A DNA stretch of 38,191 nucleotides, from NCBI GenBank assembly GCA_937871935.1, contig CALMQI010000198.1, positions 1-38,191 on the forward strand. The letters are read 5' to 3'. Below the pieces are notes generated by a model. That model saw nothing but the letters and a program-made list of their open reading frames with translations, had not been told where the DNA came from and did not search any database. This document shows positions 31,715 to 38,191 of the stretch, piece after piece; the stretch's first letter is position 1; each line of letters begins with the position of its first letter. The position numbers and the translations under genes are program-made. This DNA is from an uncultured Burkholderiales bacterium. Its GTDB lineage: Bacteria; Pseudomonadota; Gammaproteobacteria; Burkholderiales; Burkholderiaceae_C.

Positions 31715-33156
31715 CCGACGTCAGCCTGACGGACGGGCAAAGCGCCGTCTGGGCCGGCGCCATGACCACGCCCATGGTGGGCGCGGTGGTGCAGCAGTTG
31801 GCGGCAGCCCAACCCGCAGCCCTGGAAGTCTGCTCGCCTTCGACCCTGCGCCAATGCGTGGCGCGCGGCGAGGACCCCTGGCAGCGCCTGGACATCATCC
31901 GACAGCGCTGCCCGCACACGCGCCTGCGCGCGGTGGTGTCGCTGCTCACCGATCATGGCCGGCGCGGTGCCGACCTGATAGCCGCAGACGTGGCCGTGCA
32001 GTGGCTGCGCGAATTGACGCGGCGCGGCGTGGCCGAGGTGCTGTTCATCGACCCGCTGCTGGACATGCGGCGTCTGGCGCCGCTGCTGGCCCAGGCCGCC
32101 AAGCTGGGGCTGGTGCCCATCGCTGCGCTGCCGTTTTTCGAGGACGCCGCGCTTTCCAACGAGGCCCTGTGCATGCGGGCCGCTGCCTTGGCGGCTTGTG
32201 GCGCTGCGCGGGTGATGCTGCGTGACGAGTCTGGCGTGCTGACGCCAGACCGCCTTGTGTCGCTGCTGCCTGCGCTTCAACAGTCATTGCCCTCCACGCC
32301 CCTCGACCTGCACCTGGGCTGCCAGACGGCACTGGGCCCGATGCTGGCGCTTGAGGCGATACGGCTGGGCGTTGACGGGCTGGACACCGCCTTTGCGCCG
32401 CTGGCAAATGGGGCATCGGTTCCGGCCTCGGGCACCTTGGTCAAGTCAGCACGGCTGCTGGCGCTTGCTAGTGTGGATGACACGCACTTGGCGGCGGTGG
32501 ATGCAGCCAGCCGGGCGCTGGCCACGCTTGCACAGCGGCATGGCTTGCCCGAGCCACGGCCCTGGTCCTTCAGCCTGGCGCCCTACATCCATCAACTGCC
32601 GGGAGCAGTGGCTGCTGAATTCATGGAGCGCTTGGACGGGGCCAATCTGCGGTCAAAGCTGAATGAATTTGCCCAGGAGTGCGCGCGCATTCGGGTTGAG
32701 TTCGGCCGCCCGCCGATGCTGGAGCCCTTCGCGCGCCCCATCGCACAGCAGGCTTGGCTGCATGTGAATGGTTTGCCGCGCTATTCTGAACTGCAGCCTG
32801 GACTGCGGCGCGTTGCGCAGCAGATTTACGGGCCAACCCCGGGCCCCGTCGACAAACACCTTGCGCGGCGAGTGGGGCGGCTGACTCAGCAGCGGCCACA
32901 GGCTATGCAGGACTTGCGCGCGCAGTGCCCCGGGGCTTCGGGTTCGGCTCTGGTGTTGGCACAGATCTGCGGAGTCGCGCCCGACAGGCTGCCGGCGCCC
33001 GCAGCGCCGGACTTTGTGGCCTATGTGGCTACAACACCCACCGATGCGCTGATTGCGGGTCTGTCGGCGCGCGCGTCGCGGTTTGCCGAGCTCAACGTCA
33101 TCGGACCCCAGCTCTCGGTTCGGCTGCGGGGCGGGTTGGGAGCGCGGCATGTTTGA
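31690..33156 (+). CDS. Carboxyltransferase-like protein 1 (pyruvate carboxylase/OadA type, divergent)
   Basis: A 488-residue protein aligned by eye with the carboxyltransferase region of pyruvate carboxylase and transcarboxylase 5S (HMGL-like barrel, then a PYC_OADA-type C-terminal domain). GTG 31690 is preferred because GAGGGA sits seven bases upstream; ATG 31705 is possible. Key residues look changed. The barrel motif LRDAHQS reads LTDGQSA (Asp15 kept, Arg replaced by Thr14). The carbamylated lysine position (ALKDMA in 5S) reads MLRDES with Arg178. The HxH metal pair reads H-L-G, with His208 kept and Gly210 in place of the second His. Without a lysine and with one histidine it probably cannot bind metal in the usual way. 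It overlaps the next gene, its closest relative in the window, by 8 bp, and the two may work as a pair. Confidence 0.82.
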   Translation: MRTTRMRLTDVSLTDGQSAVWAGAMTTPMVGAVVQQLAAAQPAALEVCSPSTLRQCVARGEDPWQRLDIIRQRCPHTRLRAVVSLLTDHGRRGADLIAADVAVQWLRELTRRGVAEVLFIDPLLDMRRLAPLLAQAAKLGLVPIAALPFFEDAALSNEALCMRAAALAACGAARVMLRDESGVLTPDRLVSLLPALQQSLPSTPLDLHLGCQTALGPMLALEAIRLGVDGLDTAFAPLANGASVPASGTLVKSARLLALASVDDTHLAAVDAASRALATLAQRHGLPEPRPWSFSLAPYIHQLPGAVAAEFMERLDGANLRSKLNEFAQECARIRVEFGRPPMLEPFARPIAQQAWLHVNGLPRYSELQPGLRRVAQQIYGPTPGPVDKHLARRVGRLTQQRPQAMQDLRAQCPGASGSALVLAQICGVAPDRLPAPAAPDFVAYVATTPTDALIAGLSARASRFAELNVIGPQLSVRLRGGLGARHV

Positions 33157-34648
33157 ACACCTGAAAGCCTTGGTGGCGGCAGAGACCCAGCGCACCGGCA
33201 AGCGTCGCACCATCCACCTGGCTGACGAATCCCTGCGCGACGGTCAGCAGTGCCTGTGGGCAACCCGCATGCGCACCGAGCACATGCTGCCGATTGCCGA
33301 TCGGCTGGACCGGGCCGGTCTGGCCGGTATTCAAGCCATGGCCCCGGTTCAATTTGACGCCTGCGTGTTGTTCCTGAAGCAGGACCCGTTCGAGCGCATT
33401 CGCCTGCTGCGGGAAAGGGTCACGCGAACGCCCTTGCGTGGATCGGTGCGCAGCAACCTGATGCGGGGTTTCATGCCGGTTGCAGACGACATCACCGATC
33501 TGTTTGTGGAGCGCCAGTTTGCCAACGGCCTGAGCGAGATCGGCTTTTTCGATGCCTTGATGTGCACGGACAACCTGGCATCGAGCATCCACTGCGCGCA
33601 AAGGCTCGGCGCCGGCGTGGGCGTGATGCTTCCCTACAACCTGGCGCCGGGATACGACGACGAACTCTACGTCGCCAAGGCGCGCGAGATCGTCGAGCGA
33701 TTCAATCCAAACACCGTGGGGTTCTACGACGCGGCCGGCATCTTGACGATCGATCGTCTGCGCACCCTGATACCGGCCATCAAGCGGGCCATTGGCGACA
33801 AGCCGCTGGGATTTTCAACCCATTGCCTGACGGGGCTCGGGTCCTGGCTGGCGCTTGAAGCCGCTGTCCATGGTGCCGACCGCCTGCTGACTGCGGTGAC
33901 ACCGCTGGCGCATGGCAATTCAGTACCCGCCACCCAGGCGACGGCGCAAGATTTGCGCGCGCTGGGGTTTGACGTGCAGGTCGATGAGAGCTTGCTGGAC
34001 GAGGTGGGCGACTGCCTGCGTGCGGTCGCGGTGCGTGAAGGGCTGGCGCTCGGCATGCCGGCTGAGTACGAGCCCAGCCACTACATGACCCAATATGCGG
34101 GTGGCGCCATGAGCAACCTCGAGTCTTCCTTGCAGCAAGCCGGTATCGCCGACAAGCTGCCGGCGGTGCTGGATGAGATAGCACGCGTTCGGGTCGAACT
34201 GGGTTCACCGATCATGGTCACGCCGTACCCGGCCATCATCGGTGCCCAGGCGGTGATGAATGTCGTCAGTGGCGAGCGCTACAAGGTCGTTGCCGACGAG
34301 GTCAAGAAATACGCCTGCGGCTACTTTGGCAAGCTGCCGCTTCCCGTCGACCCTAATGTGCTGGACCGCGTGATCGAAAACGGCTCGGCCGATGTGGCGC
34401 TGAACGCGCCACCACTCAAGCCCTCGCTGCCTGCTCTGCGCAAGCGCTACGGAAAGCTCGGCGACGATCAACTGTTGCTGAGATACATGTACGGCGACGA
34501 AAAGGTGGATGCCATCGAGCCCACAGCGGCAGGCGACGCCTACAGCGTTCAGCACCCTGTCGTGGACTTGATAACAGGGCTGGCCCGCTCGAAGCGCAAG
34601 GTGCACGTCCGGGTGTCGAGCCGTGACTTTTCGCTGCAAGCGAACTGA
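33149..34648 (+). CDS. Carboxyltransferase-like protein 2 (pyruvate carboxylase/OadA type)
   Basis: A 499-residue protein closer to transcarboxylase 5S than its upstream paralogue. The barrel motif reads SLRDGQQCLWATRMRTEHML, so the Arg and the metal Asp (Asp31) are kept but RDAHQ has become RDGQQ, the form seen in DRE-TIM lyases. The lysine position (ALKDMA in 5S) is Tyr193 in GFYDAAGIL, and the HxH pair reads S-T-H, with Ser223 and His225. The C-terminal domain is well conserved (AGGAMSNLESSLQQAG; VTPYPAIIGAQAVMNVVSGE; ACGYFGKLP). Start ATG 33149 has GGGAG at 33138-33142. It completes a carrier-carboxylase-carboxyltransferase set; its acceptor substrate is unknown, and the missing lysine argues against a standard pyruvate or oxaloacetate reaction. 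Confidence 0.87.
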   Translation: MFEHLKALVAAETQRTGKRRTIHLADESLRDGQQCLWATRMRTEHMLPIADRLDRAGLAGIQAMAPVQFDACVLFLKQDPFERIRLLRERVTRTPLRGSVRSNLMRGFMPVADDITDLFVERQFANGLSEIGFFDALMCTDNLASSIHCAQRLGAGVGVMLPYNLAPGYDDELYVAKAREIVERFNPNTVGFYDAAGILTIDRLRTLIPAIKRAIGDKPLGFSTHCLTGLGSWLALEAAVHGADRLLTAVTPLAHGNSVPATQATAQDLRALGFDVQVDESLLDEVGDCLRAVAVREGLALGMPAEYEPSHYMTQYAGGAMSNLESSLQQAGIADKLPAVLDEIARVRVELGSPIMVTPYPAIIGAQAVMNVVSGERYKVVADEVKKYACGYFGKLPLPVDPNVLDRVIENGSADVALNAPPLKPSLPALRKRYGKLGDDQLLLRYMYGDEKVDAIEPTAAGDAYSVQHPVVDLITGLARSKRKVHVRVSSRDFSLQAN

Positions 34649-34770
34649 CCAGTCACTGCCTCTCCCTTCCACTCTCATTCTGCGAAACGCGCCATGTGCA
34701 ACCTATCTGATCTTCTTGCTGGGACGGTCCGGCGCGACAGCCATGTGCCCATACGGTCGCTGCGTGCGAG

Positions 34771-34787
34771 CTCCCGGATCGTGGGAG
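34771..34787 (+). promoter_or_regulatory. Small hairpin covering the ribosome site of the permease gene
   Basis: CTCCC at 34771-34775 can pair with GGGAG at 34783-34787 across a 7-base loop. The second arm is the ribosome binding site (GGGAGG) of the ABC permease gene starting at 34795. A five-pair GC stem could limit translation start unless opened. It lies in the 146-bp gap after the carboxyltransferase genes. Confidence 0.35.
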
Positions 34788-34794
34788 GCCGCTG

Positions 34795-35751
34795 ATGCGC
34801 AGTTACATCATTCGGCGTCTGGCGGCGCTGCTGCCCACGCTGATCCTGGCCAGCATCATCGTCTTCGTCACCGTGCGTTTGATTCCCGGCGACGTGATCG
34901 ACTTGATGCTGAGCCAGAACGACGTGGCTGCCGACAAGATGGGCCGCGATCAGATCATCGCGGCGCTGGGCATGGACAAGCCGATGTGGCAGCAGTACTT
35001 CCACTGGATCTCCGCCATCGTGTTGCACGGGGACCTGGGCAATTCACTGTGGCAAGGCACGCCCGTCACCGAACACCTGCGCGCGCGCCTGCCGGTGACC
35101 TTTGAACTGGGCTTCATTGCGCTGGTGGTGGGGCTTGTGATAGCGCTGCCCATCGGGGTCTACTCCGCGATTCGCCAGGACACGACGGGCGACTACCTGG
35201 CGCGCAGCTTTTCCATCCTGCTGCTGGCCGTGCCCAGCTTCTGGCTCGGCACCATGGTGGTGGTGTTTCCTTCCATCTGGTGGGGCTGGTCGCCGTCGGT
35301 GGACTACGTGGCGCTCACCGAGTCGCCCAGCGCCAACCTGTCACAGATGCTGCTGCCTGGCATCGTGCTGGGCGCTGCACTGTCGGCCATCACCATGCGC
35401 ATGACGCGCACCATGATGCTGGAGGTGCTGCGCCAGGACTACATCCGCACCGCCTGGGCCAAGGGCCTGGACGAGCGGCTGGTCATCGTTCGCCACGCAC
35501 TGCGCAACGCCATGATTCCGGTGGTCACCCTGGTGGGCCTGCAGGCGCCGCTGCTGATAGGCGGCGCGGTCATCATCGAGCAGATCTTCGTCATTCCCGG
35601 CATGGGCCTGTTGCTGCTGGACGCTGTGCAGCAACGCGACTACCCCATCATCACCGGTGTGTTTCTGGTGGTGGGCGTGGCGGTGATGTTGATCAACCTG
35701 CTGGTTGACCTGAGCTACGGATTGCTCGACCCCAAAGTGAGGATGCGCTGA
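34795..35751 (+). CDS. ABC transporter permease, DppB/OppB type
   Basis: A 318-residue inner-membrane permease of peptide/nickel/opine importers. The N-terminus MRSYIIRRLAALLPTLILAS and RLIPGDVIDLML are standard. So is the cytoplasmic loop that couples to the ATPase, EVLRQDYIRTAWAKGLDERL, followed by HALRNAMIPVVTLVG. The C-terminal helices include GAVIIEQIFVIPGMGLLLLD. About six membrane segments are expected. Its stop overlaps the start of the next permease gene (TGATG). No ATP-binding subunit is present before the window ends; it probably lies just to the right, after the binding protein. The close link with the carboxylase genes suggests the transporter imports the carboxylase substrate or a precursor. 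Confidence 0.93.
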   Translation: MRSYIIRRLAALLPTLILASIIVFVTVRLIPGDVIDLMLSQNDVAADKMGRDQIIAALGMDKPMWQQYFHWISAIVLHGDLGNSLWQGTPVTEHLRARLPVTFELGFIALVVGLVIALPIGVYSAIRQDTTGDYLARSFSILLLAVPSFWLGTMVVVFPSIWWGWSPSVDYVALTESPSANLSQMLLPGIVLGAALSAITMRMTRTMMLEVLRQDYIRTAWAKGLDERLVIVRHALRNAMIPVVTLVGLQAPLLIGGAVIIEQIFVIPGMGLLLLDAVQQRDYPIITGVFLVVGVAVMLINLLVDLSYGLLDPKVRMR

Positions 35752-36656
35752 TGCCCGCCGTATTGCCCCCGGCCGGATCGGCCGCTTTGACCACTGCCGA
35801 TGTCCCGCAGCGCAGCCACTCCTTTGTTGCCCGCCTGTGGCGCGACAAGCCGCTGGGTACGGCGGGTGCCCTCGTGCTGCTGCTGTTCCTGGTGGTGGGC
35901 GTCTTCGCGCCCTGGGTGGCGCCCTACGACTTCAACGACATCGCGCCGCTGGACCGCATGCAGGGGCCGGGCTGGGCGCATTGGTTCGGCACCGACAACC
36001 TGGGCCGCGACGTGCTGTCGCGTTGCATTTATGGTGCGCAGTTGTCAGTGATCATCGGTTGTTCTGCGGCCGCGCTGGCCACACTGATTTCCGGGCTCAT
36101 CGGCATCGTCAGTGGCTATTTCGGCGGCAAGGTCGACATGGCGGTGCAGCGGGTGGTGGATGCCTGGATGAGCTTCCCTGACCTGATCGTGCTGATCGTC
36201 GTGGTGTCGGTCCTTGGGCCTGGCATGCCGCAGATCATCGGTACGCTGGGTCTGCTGCTGGGCATCGGCGGCTCGCGCATCGTGCGTTCGGCGGTGGTGT
36301 CGGTGCGCGAACACATGTACGTGCATGCGGCGCAATCCATCGGTGCGAGCACCTCGCGCATCCTGTGGCGGCACGTGTTGCCCAATGTGCTGCCGCCCAT
36401 CATCGTGCTGTTCACCACCCGCGTGGGCACGGTCATCCTGGCCGAATCGGGCCTCAGCTTTCTGGGCCTGGGCGTGCCGCCGCCCGCACCCACCTGGGGC
36501 TCCATGCTGTCGGGCAGTGGCCGCACCTACATGTTTCAGGGGCCCTGGCTGGCGCTGGCGCCGGGCCTGTGCCTGACCGCTGTGGTCTATGCCACCAATG
36601 TGTTTGGCGATGCGCTGCGGGACCTGCTCGACCCTCGCATGCGCGGCACACGCTAA
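35751..36656 (+). CDS. ABC transporter permease, DppC/OppC type
   Basis: A 301-residue second permease subunit. A 30-residue N-terminal extension (PPAGSAALTTADVPQ) precedes the OppC-type start RLWRDKPLGTAGALVLLLFL. Other marks are FGTDNLGRDVLSRCIYGAQL, characteristic of this subunit, the coupling loop SVREHMYVHAAQSIGASTSR and LPNVLPPIIVLFTTR, and the end LGDALRDLLDPRMRG-like (here FGDALRDLLDPRMRGT). It would form the heterodimeric channel with the preceding DppB-type protein. The start overlaps the stop of that gene by one base pair set (TGATG), so the two are translationally coupled. The gene is followed by a short hairpin and the binding-protein gene. Confidence 0.93.
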   Translation: MPAVLPPAGSAALTTADVPQRSHSFVARLWRDKPLGTAGALVLLLFLVVGVFAPWVAPYDFNDIAPLDRMQGPGWAHWFGTDNLGRDVLSRCIYGAQLSVIIGCSAAALATLISGLIGIVSGYFGGKVDMAVQRVVDAWMSFPDLIVLIVVVSVLGPGMPQIIGTLGLLLGIGGSRIVRSAVVSVREHMYVHAAQSIGASTSRILWRHVLPNVLPPIIVLFTTRVGTVILAESGLSFLGLGVPPPAPTWGSMLSGSGRTYMFQGPWLALAPGLCLTAVVYATNVFGDALRDLLDPRMRGTR

Positions 36657-36670
36657 TCAGTGAACCACCA

Positions 36671-36686
36671 GCCCGCGTCAGCGGGC
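36671..36686 (+). other. Stem-loop between the permease and binding-protein genes
   Basis: GCCCGC (36671-36676), loop GTCA, GCGGGC (36681-36686) is a perfect six-pair stem in the 48-bp gap. No T-run follows, so it is not an intrinsic terminator. Such stems in transport operons often protect or separate the highly expressed binding-protein message (inference). Confidence 0.5.
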
Positions 36687-36704
36687 ACTCAACAGGAGAC
36701 ACCC

Positions 36705-38191
36705 ATGATCCGACAACAAATGCCTCGCCGCCTGGCGACCCTTGCCGCAGCGGCTTTGCTGGCCACGGCGCCGACCTGGGCCACAGCACAAGCGGCCAAA
36801 GCAGCGCCCGAAAAGCCGCAACCGGGTGGCGCATTGAGCATCGCCAACGCCTACTACACCGTGGCGCCGCTGAGCTTTGACGCGGGCGACTGGGCCTGGA
36901 AGTTCAACATGGACAACGGCCTGGTCTACGAACAGCTGATGGTGGCCGACCTGAGCAAGTCCAAGCGCAAGGGCGGCAAACATGGGTTCACAGCCGATGC
37001 CTGGTTGCCACCCGATGCCATCAGGGGTGAGTTGGCCGAGAGCTGGAAGCTGCTGGAGAACCCGCTGCGGCTGGAAGTGCAACTGCGCAAGGGCATCATG
37101 TTTCCGGCCAAGCCCGGCGTGATGGAGTCCCGCGAGCTGGTCGCCGACGATGTGGTCTACAGCTTCGAGCGCATGAACAAGAGCCCGAAGAAGGTGCCTA
37201 CGTATTTCGACCACATCGCTGATGTGAAGGCCACCGGCAAACACTCGGTGGTCTTCAACTTCAGCAGCTACAACGCGGAGTGGGACTACCGCTGGGGCTG
37301 GGGCTACAACAGCTCGATCGTTCCCAGGGAGGTCATGGAATCCAAGGGCAAGGACTGGAAGAATTCCAACGGCACGGGGCCCTTTGCGCTGACGAACTAC
37401 GTTCAGGGCAACTCGATGACCTTCACCAAGAACGCGGCGTACTGGGACAGCGAGACCATAGCCGGCGAGAAGTTCAAGTTGCCGTTTGCAGACACCATCA
37501 CCTACCGCTACATCAAGGACGAAAGCACCGCCGTGACGGCGCTGCGCACCGGCAAGATTGACATCATGGAGTCGGTGCGCTGGAACGCGGTGGAGGAGCT
37601 GAAGAAGAGCGCGCCCAAGCTGCAGTGGCACCGCTACCTCAGCAACAACGCCAGCTACATCACCCTGCGCGTGGACCAGAAGCCCTTTGACGATGTGCGG
37701 GTGCGCCGGGCGCTGAACATGGCCGTGAACAAGCCCGAGATCGTGAAGACCTACTACGGCGGTAATGCCGAGTTGCTGAACTTCCCGATGCACGTCGACT
37801 ACATCGGCTACTACGAATCGCTGGCCGAGATGCCCGAGTCGGTGCGCGAGCTGTACACCTACAACCCCACCAAGGCCAAGGCGCTGCTCGCCGAGGCCGG
37901 TTATCCCAATGGCTTCAGCTTCAAGACGCAGACCGGCGTGCACGCGCTGGACAACGACGTGCTGGCCCAGGTGGCCGCCTACCTGGCCAAGGTGGGCGTG
38001 AAGATGGAGATCCAGGTCATGGAATATCCAGCCTTCCTGTCGGCCATGACCACACGCACGAATGCGCCGGGCTACTACCTGCAGGCCGGTTTGAACAACC
38101 CCACCACCTCACTGCGCAAGTCCTTCGTCACCAAGCAGACCTGGAACCCCTCGCAGTACAGCGACCCCGAGTTCGACAAGAAGATGGCCGC
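36705..38191 (+). CDS. ABC transporter periplasmic binding protein, peptide/nickel type, 3' end outside the window
   Basis: The first 495 residues of an SBP_bac_5 protein; the window ends before the stop. Start ATG 36705 has AGGAGA just upstream (36694-36699). A signal peptide is clear (ATLAAAALLATAPTWATAQA). The mature chain contains KPQPGGALSIANAY, DAWLPPDAIRGELAESWKLL, NGTGPFALTNYVQGNSMTF, and VRVRRALNMAVNKPEIVKTY, and the partial protein ends within PSQYSDPEFDKKM. It is a close paralogue of the binding protein at 5621 over its whole visible length, and it is next to its permease genes. The two proteins may give one ABC system two substrate specificities, or they reflect an old duplication within the cluster. 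Confidence 0.92.
   Translation, partial: MIRQQMPRRLATLAAAALLATAPTWATAQAAKAAPEKPQPGGALSIANAYYTVAPLSFDAGDWAWKFNMDNGLVYEQLMVADLSKSKRKGGKHGFTADAWLPPDAIRGELAESWKLLENPLRLEVQLRKGIMFPAKPGVMESRELVADDVVYSFERMNKSPKKVPTYFDHIADVKATGKHSVVFNFSSYNAEWDYRWGWGYNSSIVPREVMESKGKDWKNSNGTGPFALTNYVQGNSMTFTKNAAYWDSETIAGEKFKLPFADTITYRYIKDESTAVTALRTGKIDIMESVRWNAVEELKKSAPKLQWHRYLSNNASYITLRVDQKPFDDVRVRRALNMAVNKPEIVKTYYGGNAELLNFPMHVDYIGYYESLAEMPESVRELYTYNPTKAKALLAEAGYPNGFSFKTQTGVHALDNDVLAQVAAYLAKVGVKMEIQVMEYPAFLSAMTTRTNAPGYYLQAGLNNPTTSLRKSFVTKQTWNPSQYSDPEFDKKMA

Overview
The window looks like a chromosomal segment of a GC-rich betaproteobacterium, most likely order Burkholderiales and perhaps Comamonadaceae. The pointers are high GC throughout, two solitary Bug-type (TctC-like) periplasmic binding proteins, a Burkholderiales-type trimeric porin, and a dense catabolic repertoire of IclR and GntR regulators, acyl-CoA dehydrogenases, SDRs and an AMP-dependent ligase. 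I cannot name the species. No tRNA, rRNA or CRISPR array was seen.

Layout. Bases 1-1400 are debris at an apparent island edge: a tyrosine-integrase pseudogene and the tail of a fumarylacetoacetate-hydrolase-family (FAH) gene that overlaps an intact ketopantoate-reductase-like gene. From about 2.9 kb to the right end runs a large catabolic and transport cluster arranged as back-to-back operons. They are: an alpha/beta hydrolase (-) facing a peptide/nickel-type ABC binding protein plus IclR regulator (+), now separated by an IS3-family element; a six-gene beta-oxidation-like operon (-) (double acyl-CoA dehydrogenase, enoyl-CoA hydratase, second acyl-CoA dehydrogenase, SDR, MaoC, porin) facing an MFS transporter (+); an extradiol VOC dioxygenase (-) facing Bug protein, cupin, FAH, carboxymuconolactone-decarboxylase-like protein and GntR regulator (+); an MDR oxidoreductase and a broken aldo/keto reductase (-) facing an acyl-CoA ligase, Bug protein and SDR (+); and a CitE-like CoA lyase (-) facing a biotin-dependent carboxylase (carrier, biotin carboxylase, two carboxyltransferase-like proteins) that runs on into ABC permease and binding-protein genes (+).

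The main observation is a 14-bp inverted repeat, ATCRC-NNN-TGCGAT read in one direction. It occurs six times, always between genes and always in a divergent promoter region. Four of the five divergent regions carry a clean copy and the fifth a degenerate one, so the whole cluster appears to be one regulon. The insertion sequence landed between two of these operators and pulled apart what must once have been a single divergent promoter region.

The second candidate novelty is the carboxylase. Its two tandem subunits resemble the carboxyltransferase domain of pyruvate carboxylase / transcarboxylase 5S. By my reading both lack the carbamylated lysine, and each keeps a different histidine of the HxH metal pair.

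Taken together (inference), the cluster would import an organic acid or aromatic-type substrate by the porin, Bug proteins, MFS and ABC systems. It could activate it as a CoA ester, cleave a ring by the VOC dioxygenase with FAH and hydrolase steps, process side chains or ring-opened acids by beta-oxidation-type enzymes, and carry out one biotin-dependent carboxylation. The substrate cannot be read from sequence. Several genes (integrase, IS orfB, aldo/keto reductase, porin 3' end) carry apparent frameshifts, which could be decay or base-calling errors.
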